IMG/VR virus record: IMGVR_UViG_3300023174_002899
Coordinates: 1-40,615 of that record
DNA: 40,615 bases
Strand: one strand, 5' to 3'
From: a virus
The notes under the pieces were generated by a model. That model was not told the origin of the DNA, did no database searches, and saw only the letters and a program-made list of their open reading frames with translations. Of this stretch, positions 16,859 through 24,251 are shown in pieces. How positions within the stretch are numbered: the first letter of the stretch is position 1; each line of letters begins with the position of its first letter. A program made the position numbers and the translations under genes.

Positions 16859-17074
16859 ATGGAAGAGTTTAAAGAAATATTAAAAGATATTCAGAGCAAA
16901 GAGTCGGAAGATAAAGAGTTTGAAATCTGGCTTGATAACGGGATTGAGCGGGGATGGATAACAGAACCGTTCTGCAATACTCATGACGGAGATCCGTACA
17001 TGACTGAAGAAGAACAACAAGAATGGGAAGATGGTGGGGATCCATGTCAGGTAGTATTCAAAATAAAAGAATAA
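16859..17074 (+). CDS. Small acidic conserved phage protein
   Basis: 71 residues, strongly acidic. The core (ERGWITEPFCNTHDGDPYMTEEE, with WEDGGDPC after it) resembles a short protein found in many actinobacteriophages with a CxTHDG...E-E...DPC pattern; its function is unknown to me. Two Cys and a His could bind metal. No Shine-Dalgarno sequence; a promoter places the transcript start at the ATG. The end overlaps the next gene by 31 bases. Confidence 0.72.
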   Translation: MEEFKEILKDIQSKESEDKEFEIWLDNGIERGWITEPFCNTHDGDPYMTEEEQQEWEDGGDPCQVVFKIKE

Positions 17075-17736
17075 AGGCAAAGATATTAGTCTTATCTTTA
17101 TTAGTATCATTTTTTTCATTAGGTTTATCTCAAGGCGCAAATGCAACCGATGGGGCAGGAGTATGGGCCGTTGTTGATAGTTCTGGAACTGTAACAAATG
17201 TGATCGTCTGTACACAGGCTGTCTGTGGTGGTGGAACTTTGGGTGGAGAGAGAGTGGTTCCACAAATTGCTCCCAATCCAATTACAAATGATGCTCAAGG
17301 GCAAGGCAGTTTTATTGGAAATGAAAGTGCTGGCATTAGAGTCACTGAGTCAAATGGAGTATTCACAGTTCATGAAAATGTAAGAACTTACAGTTCAGAA
17401 ACCGAAGTAGCAGTTGATGATAAAACTAAAACAACAACGACAACTATTTCAGAAATAAGCGTTCCAGTTGCTTCTAGATCTTTTACATACAATGACACTG
17501 TTGGAAAAACTTACTCAGAAATAAAATTAAATATTGAGTCTTATGATAATGAAAAGCCAACTAATTTATCTGTAACAAAAAAGACTGCAAAAACATCTTC
17601 ATCTCAATCAATATCTATTTCTGGTAGAAAAACTGCTTCAGAATTAGACATTATTTTTGTTCAAAATGAAATGAATCTTTTAAGATCAAAGATTAATGCA
17701 TTGCTTAAAATGCTTGGCAGTTGGGTAAAACCTTAG
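17044..17736 (+). CDS. Secreted protein with C-terminal coiled coil
   Basis: About 230 residues from the ATG at 17044 (MSGSIQNKR), which follows a GGTGGGGA site; an upstream in-frame ATG at 17023 would add seven residues and lacks a site. A Sec signal peptide (KILVLSLLVSFFSLGL, cleavage near ANA) is clear. The mature part starts with GVWAVVDSSGTVTNVIVC, a segment also seen in actinobacterial exported proteins, then Thr/Ser-rich beta sequence, and ends in a helix (ELDIIFVQNEMNLLRSKINAL). The general build, exported beta region plus C-terminal helix, matches the 536-residue protein. Confidence 0.78.
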   Translation: MSGSIQNKRIKAKILVLSLLVSFFSLGLSQGANATDGAGVWAVVDSSGTVTNVIVCTQAVCGGGTLGGERVVPQIAPNPITNDAQGQGSFIGNESAGIRVTESNGVFTVHENVRTYSSETEVAVDDKTKTTTTTISEISVPVASRSFTYNDTVGKTYSEIKLNIESYDNEKPTNLSVTKKTAKTSSSQSISISGRKTASELDIIFVQNEMNLLRSKINALLKMLGSWVKP

Positions 17737-17738
17737 CA

Positions 17739-18644
17739 ATGAATAATATTAAAAAAAAGGAATTACTGTTAAATTCTAATGATTTAAATTTTTTTCATAA
17801 AGACTTTATTACATGGAAAAGATTCAGAGAATTTAATAGTAATTTATTTTATTATAATGTAATAACAAAAAAGTATCAATTGGATAAACCAGAATCAGAG
17901 TACATTGAATACGTAGTTAATGATAATGGTTTTAGATCAGATAACTTTGATAAAAAAAATAAAGCAGATATTTTATTTAGTGGTTGTTCTGAAACCACTG
18001 GTGAAGGCGGTTCTTTACAAGATTGTTGGGCATACGATTTATATTCAAAAACAAATGCAAATGGATATTATAATTTAAGTATCCCTGGGTCTGGATATGA
18101 CACAATAATAGATAATTTAATTAGATATTTAAATCATTTTGGTGTTCCTAAAAATTTATTTATTTTATTTCCAAACATTGATAGAAAAAATTTATATAAT
18201 TTTAAAACTTTTAGAGATCAAAATAATAATTTTGCATATGATCATGAACAACCATCAGAATATTTTGATTGGTCATTTCAATCTATTGCGTCATGGAATA
18301 AGACTTCAAAACAATATCCAGAAGATTTTTCAATAAATTCTTTTGGATATAAAACATTACTTGGTTATAGAATAAAACAAATTGAAATGCTAGAAATTTT
18401 ATGTAAGTCTTTAAACATTAATTTTTATTGGACAACATATTGTAGGTTAGATCAAGAAAATTTTAACAATATAAAAACATTTAAAAATTATTTTATTTTT
18501 AATAATGAAGAATCAGAAAAATATATATTTAAATATAAAGAAGAAAACCCTACACTAAAAAATGTTTTTGATAAAGTTGATGGTCATAACGGAATTGCTT
18601 GGCACAAATATGTTTCAAAAATATTTAGTGAATATTTGATTTAA
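17739..18644 (+). CDS. SGNH/GDSL-hydrolase-like protein
   Basis: About 301 residues from the ATG at 17739; the TTG at 17721 is in frame but overlaps the previous gene. Block I is ILFSGCSETTGEGG, where GCSETTG replaces the usual GDSxTxG (Ser kept, Asp changed to Cys). VNDNGFRSDNF precedes it, as in phage SGNH-like proteins, and DGHNGIAWHKYVS near the C-terminus supplies a His for the D-x-x-H block. It would be an esterase or acetyl-modifying enzyme, perhaps acting on glycans. Codon use is extremely AT-rich. A carbamoyltransferase follows. Confidence 0.62.
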   Translation: MNNIKKKELLLNSNDLNFFHKDFITWKRFREFNSNLFYYNVITKKYQLDKPESEYIEYVVNDNGFRSDNFDKKNKADILFSGCSETTGEGGSLQDCWAYDLYSKTNANGYYNLSIPGSGYDTIIDNLIRYLNHFGVPKNLFILFPNIDRKNLYNFKTFRDQNNNFAYDHEQPSEYFDWSFQSIASWNKTSKQYPEDFSINSFGYKTLLGYRIKQIEMLEILCKSLNINFYWTTYCRLDQENFNNIKTFKNYFIFNNEESEKYIFKYKEENPTLKNVFDKVDGHNGIAWHKYVSKIFSEYLI

Positions 18645-18645
18645 A

Positions 18646-18732
18646 ATGCATTCTATATTTTATAAAATTAAATTTTTTTTATGGAAAAAAAAATACAGAA
18701 AAAAAAATAAAAAAAGAAAATATATATATTAA
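18646..18732 (+). CDS. Possible 28-residue lysine-rich peptide gene
   Basis: An ATG at 18646 opens a short frame (MHSIFYKIKFFLWKKKYRKK...) that ends in TAATG overlapping the carbamoyltransferase start at 18732. The peptide would be amphipathic then strongly basic. The stretch is almost pure A/T with poly-A runs, so the frame may be accidental. The exact stop/start overlap is the main argument for a real coupling peptide. Confidence 0.35.
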   Translation: MHSIFYKIKFFLWKKKYRKKNKKRKYIY

Positions 18733-20165
18733 TGATTATTTTAGGAGTTAATGAAACATCTCATGATGCATCTATTTCATTAATTAAAGATGGTAAAATC
18801 TTGTTTGCTGGCCATGCTGAAAGATATAGCAAACAAAAAAATGATTGGTATATTAATAATAATTTAGTAAAAGATGCTTTACAGTATGGCAAGCCAGACT
18901 ACATTGCTTACTATGAAAAGCCATTACTTAAAAAATCAAGGCTATTACTAAAAGGTGGGGCGGGAGACTGGCTTCCAAAATTTAATATAGATAATATTAC
19001 AAGAAAATCTTTTAATCATCACTACTCTCACGCCTGTGCTGGGTACTTTACAAGCAAGTTTGATCATGCAGCAATTGTAGTCCTTGATGCAATAGGAGAA
19101 TATAACACTTCAACAATTTGGGTTGGTGAAGGTGAAAAAATTAAACTTAAGTATAAGCAAAACTATCCAGTTAGTTTTGGACTATTTTATTCTGCCTTTA
19201 CACAACTAATTGGACTTATGCCTAATCAGGAAGAATATATTATGATGGGTATGGCAGCCTACGGAGACTTCACAAAATATTATAAAGAAGTAGATGAATA
19301 CTTTCCAAAATATGATACGCAAAAATATAATTTTCATAAAGGAATTAATGACTGGGGAATGCAAATAACTGAGCAAGACAGATTTGATATTGCTGCAGCA
19401 GTTCAGTTTGTTTATGAACAAAGACTTAATGATTTTATGCGTATGGCCTACAATCTAACTGGCAAGGATAACCTTGTGTTTATGGGTGGTTGCGCTTTAA
19501 ACTCTTCTGCTAATACATTGTTGTGGAATATATTTGGTGATGTTTGGATTATGCCCAATCCAGGCGATGCTGGAAGTTCTTTAGGTGCTGCAGCAGCACT
19601 TTATGGAAAACATATTGAATGGAAAAACCCATACTTAGGTTACGATTTGGGCGGGGAATATCCAATTGACAAAATAATTGAAGGTATATTAAAAGATGGA
19701 ATAGTGGCAGTAGCAACAGGAAGAGCAGAGTATGGTCCAAGAGCATTGGGCAATAGGAGTATCCTTGCTGATGCAAGAGATCCATTAATCAAAAACAAAG
19801 TTAATCTAATTAAACAAAGAGAATTATTTAGACCATTTGCTCCAGTAGTTATGGAAGAGTTTGCAAACAAGTGGTTTGATATGGACTTTGACTCTCCATA
19901 CATGCAGTATACCGTTAAATGTTTGCAGCCTCAAAAAATACCATCAGTAGTACATAGAGACGGAACATCAAGAGTTCAGACTGTAAACAAAGACCAACAT
20001 AGTGGCCTATGGAGGACTTTGAATAAGTTTTACTTACAAACTGGGGTGCCAGTTCTTCTTAATACTAGCCTTAATATTAAAGGACAGCCACTACTAAATG
20101 ATGAAAGTGATATTATTAATTGGGAAAAAGAGTATGATTTTAAAATTTTAAGAGGTGTGATATAA
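18732..20165 (+). CDS. NodU/TobZ-family carbamoyltransferase
   Basis: 477 residues with the family motifs: GVNETSHDASISLI at the N-terminus, HHYSHACAGY (metal and carbamoyl-adenylate site), VVLDAIGE, MGGCALN, and EYGPRALGNRSIL near residue 340. These enzymes make carbamoyl-AMP from carbamoyl phosphate and ATP, then O-carbamoylate an acceptor such as a sugar, antibiotic or, in some phages, possibly a modified base. It is slightly shorter than free-standing NodU (about 550). The acceptor here is unknown; nearby SGNH-like and glycan genes favour a sugar. Homologues occur in T4-like cyanophages. TAATG overlap with a possible small peptide gene. Confidence 0.88.
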   Translation: MIILGVNETSHDASISLIKDGKILFAGHAERYSKQKNDWYINNNLVKDALQYGKPDYIAYYEKPLLKKSRLLLKGGAGDWLPKFNIDNITRKSFNHHYSHACAGYFTSKFDHAAIVVLDAIGEYNTSTIWVGEGEKIKLKYKQNYPVSFGLFYSAFTQLIGLMPNQEEYIMMGMAAYGDFTKYYKEVDEYFPKYDTQKYNFHKGINDWGMQITEQDRFDIAAAVQFVYEQRLNDFMRMAYNLTGKDNLVFMGGCALNSSANTLLWNIFGDVWIMPNPGDAGSSLGAAAALYGKHIEWKNPYLGYDLGGEYPIDKIIEGILKDGIVAVATGRAEYGPRALGNRSILADARDPLIKNKVNLIKQRELFRPFAPVVMEEFANKWFDMDFDSPYMQYTVKCLQPQKIPSVVHRDGTSRVQTVNKDQHSGLWRTLNKFYLQTGVPVLLNTSLNIKGQPLLNDESDIINWEKEYDFKILRGVI

Positions 20166-20166
20166 T
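20158..20166 (+). promoter_or_regulatory. Extended -10 promoter for Hsp20
   Basis: TGATATAAT, -10 at 20161-20166, no clear -35. Transcription near 20173 would give a leader of about 50 bases ending in AAAGGGG before the ATG at 20224. Confidence 0.6.
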
Positions 20167-20223
20167 TAATATGTGCCTGCCAAAAGGGGGTACATTAACT
20201 TATTCGCTTGAAAGGGGAATAAC

Positions 20224-20637
20224 ATGATGAACGATCCATGGGCCATTTTTAATGACCCTTTTTTTATTGGGTTTAATAGAAACCTAACACAGTTAAACAA
20301 CGTATATAAAACAAATAACCAATCGTATCCTCCATATGATCTTCTTAAATTAGATGAAGATACATATCGCCTATCTCTTGCTGTTGCAGGATTTACAAAA
20401 GAAGATATTGATGTTTCAATAGACAATGGAAATCTTGTAATTAAAGGCGAAACTGTAGAGGTTATAGATGCTGAGGTTGTTCACAAGGGAATTGCTGGTC
20501 GTAAATTTACCCGCACATTTGCTCTTGGTGAATATATGGAAGTAACTGGTGCTGAACTTAGGGATGGCATGCTAACAATTAATATTGATAGAATTGTTCC
20601 AGAAGAAAAAAAGCCTAAGTCTATTAAGATCAAGTAG
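20224..20637 (+). CDS. Hsp20-family small heat shock protein
   Basis: 137 residues with a full alpha-crystallin domain: YDLLKLDEDTYRLSLAVAGFTKEDIDVSI, the G-x-L motif region NLVIKGE, RKFTRTFALGEYM, and GMLTINIDR, then a short tail ending PKSIKIK with the I-x-I-like anchor. It would act as an ATP-independent holdase for virion or replication proteins. IbpA-type Hsp20 genes are known in T4-like marine phages. Start at 20224, six bases after AGGGG; the ATG at 20227 is nearly as good. Confidence 0.93.
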   Translation: MMNDPWAIFNDPFFIGFNRNLTQLNNVYKTNNQSYPPYDLLKLDEDTYRLSLAVAGFTKEDIDVSIDNGNLVIKGETVEVIDAEVVHKGIAGRKFTRTFALGEYMEVTGAELRDGMLTINIDRIVPEEKKPKSIKIK

Positions 20638-20643
20638 TATAAT
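20638..20643 (+). promoter_or_regulatory. -10 element placed for a short RNA starting at about 20650
   Basis: TATAAT directly after the Hsp20 stop. Seven bases downstream is 20650, exactly at the foot of the predicted 11-bp stem, so transcription would begin at the first base of the structure. The -35 region is weak. Confidence 0.5.
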
Positions 20644-20650
20644 GTAGATA

Positions 20651-20731
20651 GTCCCTACACAGGACCTTGGGATGGAGTAGTTACCTTTCTCTATATTCCC
20701 TGGCTATCGTGCCTGGAATGCCTGTGTAGGG
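20651..20731 (+). ncRNA. Candidate structured small RNA closed by an 11-bp stem
   Basis: CCCTACACAGG (20653-20663) is perfectly complementary to CCTGTGTAGGG (20721-20731). The 57 bases between can fold into two further hairpins: GGGATGGAG with CTCTATATTCCC, and GGC with GCC around 20702-20713. This gives a three-way-junction shape. No ORF spans it, and a -10 element would start the transcript at the stem base. I do not recognise a known family (not a tRNA, tmRNA or hammerhead). It may instead be a long inverted repeat acting on DNA. An HNH gene follows directly. Confidence 0.5.
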
Positions 20732-20742
20732 CTTATACACAC

Positions 20743-20751
20743 TGATATAAT
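20743..20751 (+). promoter_or_regulatory. Extended -10 promoter for the HNH gene
   Basis: TGATATAAT (-10 at 20746-20751) is eight bases before the ATG at 20760, so the mRNA would be leaderless or nearly so. No -35 match. Confidence 0.55.
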
Positions 20752-20759
20752 TGTCATCA

Positions 20760-21035
20760 ATGACTAACAAAAAGTTGGACCATTATGATAAGCAAGAGTT
20801 TAAAAATAGACTTGCAAAAATTAAAGAAAAATCTGGCTGTGTAGATTGTGGAGTAAATAATCATATAATATTAGATTTTGATCATTTAAAAGATAAAAAA
20901 TATAATATTTCAAGGATGATTCATGATGGATTTTCTTGGGCAGCAATTAAAAAAGAAATAGCAAAATGCGAGGTTGTCTGTGCTAATTGTCATAGAATTA
21001 GAACGCATGACAGGTTGACACATAAGATAGCCTAG
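20760..21035 (+). CDS. HNH endonuclease
   Basis: 91 residues from the ATG at 20760. HNH parts: CVDCG knuckle, IILDFDHLKDKKYN (the DH pair of the first beta-hairpin), SWAAIKKEIAKCEVVCANCHRIRTHDR (second knuckle CANC and catalytic His). The two CxxC knuckles bind structural zinc and the His residues bind the catalytic metal. This small stand-alone type is common in phages as homing or packaging-associated nicking enzymes. A TTG at 20751 is in frame but lies in the promoter, so 20760 is used. Confidence 0.85.
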   Translation: MTNKKLDHYDKQEFKNRLAKIKEKSGCVDCGVNNHIILDFDHLKDKKYNISRMIHDGFSWAAIKKEIAKCEVVCANCHRIRTHDRLTHKIA

Positions 21036-21044
21036 TGATATAAT
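21015..21044 (+). promoter_or_regulatory. Sigma70-type promoter before the FmdB-like gene
   Basis: TTGACA (21015-21020), 18-base spacer, TGA-TATAAT (-10 at 21039-21044), located across the end of the HNH gene. The leader of about 25 bases contains AAAGGA before the ATG at 21077. Confidence 0.82.
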
Positions 21045-21076
21045 TAATAAGTAGAGCAGGGGTAAAGGAATAGTTA

Positions 21077-21250
21077 ATGCCAGTTTATGATTATAGATGC
21101 AATGTGTGTTCTTCTAGCATTGAATTTAAAAAAGAATTTGGTGAAGATAGAGAACCTTCATGCTGTCAGCAAACTATGCAAAGACAATGGACATCTCCAG
21201 GAGTTTTGTTTAATGGCAGTGGATTTTATTCCACAGATAATAGAAAGTAG
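21077..21250 (+). CDS. FmdB-family zinc ribbon protein
   Basis: 57 residues: MPVYDYRCNVCSSSIEFKK is the hallmark N-terminus of the FmdB/CxxC_CxxC_SSSS zinc ribbon family, with the second cysteine pair here as adjacent SCC instead of CxxC. The middle (TMQRQWTSPGVLFNGSGFYSTD) matches the family's conserved GSGFYxTD ending. These proteins are small putative regulators of unknown action. Ribosome site AAAGGA; stop followed ten bases later by the next gene. Confidence 0.85.
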   Translation: MPVYDYRCNVCSSSIEFKKEFGEDREPSCCQQTMQRQWTSPGVLFNGSGFYSTDNRK

Positions 21251-21259
21251 CGGTATACT

Positions 21260-21502
21260 ATGAATACAATGATTGCAGAAGAAGTTATAAGCAAAGAGTG
21301 GACTTTAAGTGCTATTGATCGCTGTGATTCATGTGCAGCAGAAGCACTAGTAAAAGTAACTGGACTTACTGGAGAATTAATGTTTTGTGGACATCACTAT
21401 AATAAAATTATGGACAATTCAAATGCTTATGCCAAAATGATGGCTTTTATGCTTACTATTATTGATGAACGTGAAAAATTAATTGAAAGTAAAGAAAAAT
21501 AA
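21260..21502 (+). CDS. DUF7455-like small zinc protein
   Basis: About 80 residues. RCDSCAAEALVKVTG and LMFCGHHYNK give CxxC...CxHH, resembling the actinobacterial/actinophage DUF7455 family (RCDRCGAQA...LLFCxHH). Function unknown. TATACT lies immediately before the ATG at 21260, so if it is a real -10 the transcript would start near a second in-frame ATG at 21269 and that would be the true, leaderless start. Confidence 0.75.
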   Translation: MNTMIAEEVISKEWTLSAIDRCDSCAAEALVKVTGLTGELMFCGHHYNKIMDNSNAYAKMMAFMLTIIDEREKLIESKEK

Positions 21503-21503
21503 A

Positions 21504-22226
21504 ATGAAACATAAAAAACATAAAGATATAACAACAGAAGACTATTTGGTTGATTTAAAACAAAGAACAAATAGACCAGACATTATTGAAAAGGTACTTA
21601 GAGTTCAAGATTCAGAAGATGTTTCAAAAACAGATTTAACATATCCAAAACCAAATAATGGAAAGTTTGACGAAAATTTTTCATATAAATACATTAAAAA
21701 ATACAATGTAGAAAAAATTATTGATATAGTTAAAAATTTTGATCAAGAGTGGTTAATTGAAATGGCACGTCAAAAGTCTGCTATTGTGCATGAAAACTCA
21801 CATAGTTATTTTATTTATGATCATACTAGACAGTGGACTGTCGGAGATCCATACAAAACAGTTTTAAAAAGTGATAATCAAGAATTAGTCAATCTTGTAC
21901 AGCCAATTATTGATGATTTAGAAAAAATACATAATGGTAAGGTGGGAATGGCAGTTTTAATTAAACTAAGAAAAAACTCTCCAGTTTGGGCACATAGAGA
22001 CTATCTTGACTATTTAAATACTGCACGTAGACATCACCTTGCAATCATCACTGATCCAAAAACTTTGTTTATGGTTGATGGAGAATTTAAAAACTTAGAA
22101 GTTGGAGATTGCTGGGAAATTAATAATAATAAAATTCATGCAGTTTACAATGATGCAAATATTGATAGAGTTCATCTAATGATTGACATTATTCCACAAA
22201 ACATACTAGATCTAGGAGAAAAATAA
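21504..22226 (+). CDS. Aspartyl/asparaginyl beta-hydroxylase-like dioxygenase
   Basis: 240 residues from the ATG at 21504 (MKHKKHKD); the TTG at 21483 lies inside the previous gene. The C-terminal half is a double-stranded beta-helix: WAHRDYLDYLN supplies the H-x-D iron ligands, NKIHAVYN the distal His, and DRVHLMID the Arg that would hold 2-oxoglutarate. Such 2OG-Fe(II) enzymes are frequent in large marine and freshwater phages; the target is usually unknown (protein side chains, nucleotides or glycans). The stop is directly followed by the nuclease ATG. Confidence 0.78.
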   Translation: MKHKKHKDITTEDYLVDLKQRTNRPDIIEKVLRVQDSEDVSKTDLTYPKPNNGKFDENFSYKYIKKYNVEKIIDIVKNFDQEWLIEMARQKSAIVHENSHSYFIYDHTRQWTVGDPYKTVLKSDNQELVNLVQPIIDDLEKIHNGKVGMAVLIKLRKNSPVWAHRDYLDYLNTARRHHLAIITDPKTLFMVDGEFKNLEVGDCWEINNNKIHAVYNDANIDRVHLMIDIIPQNILDLGEK

Positions 22227-22634
22227 ATGTACGAATATTTTGTAAAAGAAGTAAAAAACGTTGTTGATGGAGACACAATTGACGTTGTTATTGACTTAGG
22301 ATTTGATATTCTATTTGCATCTCGTGTTAGACTTGCTGGAATTGATACACCTGAATCACGCACAACAGATAAAGCAGAAAAGGCTCTTGGTCTTGAGGCT
22401 AAAGAATATTTAAAGAAACAACTTAAGGATGCAAAATCTGTAGTTATTCGTACAGAAAAAATGGATTCATCTGAAAAATATGGCCGTATTCTTGGTTGGG
22501 TATATGTTAATGGAGAATCTGAATCATTAAACAATAAAATGATAAATGATGGATATGCATGGGGCTATCTTGGTGATACTAAAATTAAAGACTTTGAAGC
22601 ATTAAAAAAGGCTAGAGCAAAGTCTGGAAAATGA
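22227..22634 (+). CDS. Thermonuclease (SNase) family nuclease
   Basis: 135 residues, an OB-fold staphylococcal-nuclease-like protein without a signal peptide. Motifs: VVDGDTIDVVID (catalytic Asp), RVRLAGIDTPESR (Arg and Asp/Glu site), KYGRILGWVYV (second Arg). It is slightly shorter than secreted SNases and would act inside the cell, perhaps degrading host nucleic acid. Start follows the hydroxylase stop without a gap; its end overlaps the thioredoxin ATG by four bases. Confidence 0.88.
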   Translation: MYEYFVKEVKNVVDGDTIDVVIDLGFDILFASRVRLAGIDTPESRTTDKAEKALGLEAKEYLKKQLKDAKSVVIRTEKMDSSEKYGRILGWVYVNGESESLNNKMINDGYAWGYLGDTKIKDFEALKKARAKSGK

Positions 22635-22909
22635 AAACAGTATTTTATTTTACAGCAGACTGGTGTCAGCCATGTAAAAAAGTACGGCCAATTGTAGATG
22701 AATTAAGTAGAGATTTATTTCCAAATACATTTCAAATTATAAATGTTGATCTTGAAATGGAACTGTGTAAAAAGTTTGAGGTTACTTCAGTTCCAACCTT
22801 TATATTAATAGAAGATGGAATAAAACTAAATCGTATAACGGGATCACAAACAAAGGAAAAATTAATTGAGTTTATTAACAATAAAAAAGATATTAAAAAG
22901 AATGTTTAA
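22631..22909 (+). CDS. Thioredoxin-like protein
   Basis: 92 residues with a thioredoxin fold: active site WCQPC at residues 11-15, where Gln replaces the usual Gly, and cis-Pro in TSVPTFILIEDG. It is shorter than host thioredoxins (about 105). It could reduce a phage ribonucleotide reductase (not in this window) or support a phage polymerase or enzyme. ATGA overlap with the thermonuclease gene; the next gene overlaps its stop. Confidence 0.88.
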   Translation: MKTVFYFTADWCQPCKKVRPIVDELSRDLFPNTFQIINVDLEMELCKKFEVTSVPTFILIEDGIKLNRITGSQTKEKLIEFINNKKDIKKNV

Positions 22910-23264
22910 TCCTGAAGATAAAAACATGATTCCAAAAGATCAAGAGATTTTAGACTATCTGATTCTTAATGGTGGATTAGAGATAGTGGGAGTTGACTCA
23001 TCAAACGGATCTTTCTTATACTCCTTTACCCCAAAAATTAAAGAACTTATGCCAGATCTATACACAGAGCATATAAATACAATCAATCAAGAAATGTTAT
23101 CTCTTTGGGAAAAAGGGTATATAAACATAGACTTTCTTGCTGATGATCCAGTAATAACCTTATCAAAGAAATCTCTAATAGATTCAGAGGTAAGTAAATT
23201 AACTAAAGATGAACAGTGGTCAGTTATGGAACTTAAGCGTCTTATGTTCAAGAAAGAAACCTGA
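22902..23264 (+). CDS. Hypothetical protein
   Basis: About 120 residues from the ATG at 22902 (MFNPEDKNM), overlapping the thioredoxin stop. Contents: YLILNGGLEIVGVDSSNG, LWEKGYINIDFLADDPVITL, and a helical C-terminus. It reads as a small winged-helix-like fold, with no recognised catalytic motif. Another in-frame ATG at 22926 is possible. Function unknown. Confidence 0.7.
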   Translation: MFNPEDKNMIPKDQEILDYLILNGGLEIVGVDSSNGSFLYSFTPKIKELMPDLYTEHINTINQEMLSLWEKGYINIDFLADDPVITLSKKSLIDSEVSKLTKDEQWSVMELKRLMFKKET

Positions 23265-23270
23265 TATAAT
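23262..23270 (+). promoter_or_regulatory. Extended -10 promoter before the 265-residue gene
   Basis: TGATATAAT (-10 at 23265-23270) straddles the end of the previous gene. A start near 23277 and AGGAGG at 23284-23289 give a normal leader for the ATG at 23296. Confidence 0.65.
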
Positions 23271-23295
23271 CAGTATATAACCTAGGAGGTTTATT

Positions 23296-24093
23296 ATGCC
23301 AGCAGGAAAAAGAAAGCCAGCAGGAGGATATCGTGCAGGAGCCAAAGGTTCTTATGGATGCGATGGATTCCCAACAGTAAGCGCAGATGGAACAGTTCAC
23401 GGATGTCACCCAACAAAGGCTCGTGCAGCAGCACAGGCTCGTGCTATCTGGGCAAGCACTGCTCGCAAATCAATTGCATCAATAGAAAAATCAATGGTCA
23501 CAGAAGGTGACTTTGTTATGTTTCTTAATGAAGATGACGAAATTAAAGTTGGTCGTGTTGAATATGTAATGACAAATCCTGGATTGCTTGGTCTTCCTGG
23601 TTCTGAATATTCAATGGAATATGCTGAAGATGATAAACCAGTTATTGTTCGTATGTATGAAGAAGAAGATGGCGCATGGGAAGAAGAGCCTTATGTTTGT
23701 TACCATCGCATGTCAGAAGTTGTAAAAATTGAATCATTGTCAGTATCAGTTGACATGATTGTTGAAATTGGTTCAACTGATTCAGGAATTCCAGAAATAG
23801 ATTCCGAAATGATGATGGCAATGTATGATGCACAAATTGGTAAAGCAGCGAAGCCTAAATATGAAGATTTAATTAAACCACGTAGTGGTGGTTCAACACC
23901 TTCAAATCCAAAATTATATGCAAGAGTTGTGCAAGCAGCAAAAGATAAATTTGATGTTTATCCATCTGCAGTTGCTAATGCATGGGTAGTTGCTGAATAT
24001 AAAAGACGTGGTGGAATGTATAAGTCAGACTCACCAGATACAACAAAAAGTATTTGGGATGGGTCTTTTGATCCAAAAGGATTTGTAAAGTAA
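23296..24093 (+). CDS. Multidomain phage protein with DUF5872-like C-terminus
   Basis: 265 residues. The N-terminus (about 20-55) has GCDGFPTVSADG and HGCHPTKARAAAQ, a short Cys/His module seen in many actinophage proteins. A middle region is acidic with small beta-barrel character (EGDFVMFLNEDDEIKVGRV). The C-terminal part, YARVVQAAKDKFDVYPSAV followed by NAWVVAEYKRRGG, matches the DUF5872-type helical module common in phages near head genes. Excellent AGGAGG site and its own promoter suggest high expression. A capsid-associated or head-maturation role is possible. Confidence 0.78.
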   Translation: MPAGKRKPAGGYRAGAKGSYGCDGFPTVSADGTVHGCHPTKARAAAQARAIWASTARKSIASIEKSMVTEGDFVMFLNEDDEIKVGRVEYVMTNPGLLGLPGSEYSMEYAEDDKPVIVRMYEEEDGAWEEEPYVCYHRMSEVVKIESLSVSVDMIVEIGSTDSGIPEIDSEMMMAMYDAQIGKAAKPKYEDLIKPRSGGSTPSNPKLYARVVQAAKDKFDVYPSAVANAWVVAEYKRRGGMYKSDSPDTTKSIWDGSFDPKGFVK

Positions 24094-24251
24094 TGGCTAA
24101 AAGATCTTCTGCATCTTATTATTCAAACCAAGCATTTAATCCAATGCAAATTAAAAATGGAAGAATTGTTCGTTTAAGAAAAGATGGATCTGTTAAAGCA
24201 GACCTTGGTCCATATTTAAATAAATCACAGAAAAAGACTGTCAATGGCTGA
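24093..24251 (+). CDS. Small basic protein
   Basis: 52 residues (MAKRSSASYYSNQAFNP...), basic, no family recognised. It contains GRIVRLRKDGSVKADLG, a beta-hairpin-like stretch. The start overlaps the previous stop (TAATG) and its end overlaps the next ATG by eight bases, so it is part of a coupled set of three small genes that probably act together. Confidence 0.65.
   Translation: MAKRSSASYYSNQAFNPMQIKNGRIVRLRKDGSVKADLGPYLNKSQKKTVNG

Noticed and set aside
20651-21035. HEARO/omega-RNA with IscB-type nuclease
   Set aside because: The RNA is far too short and the HNH protein is a 91-residue stand-alone HNH without a RuvC domain, so this is not an IscB system.
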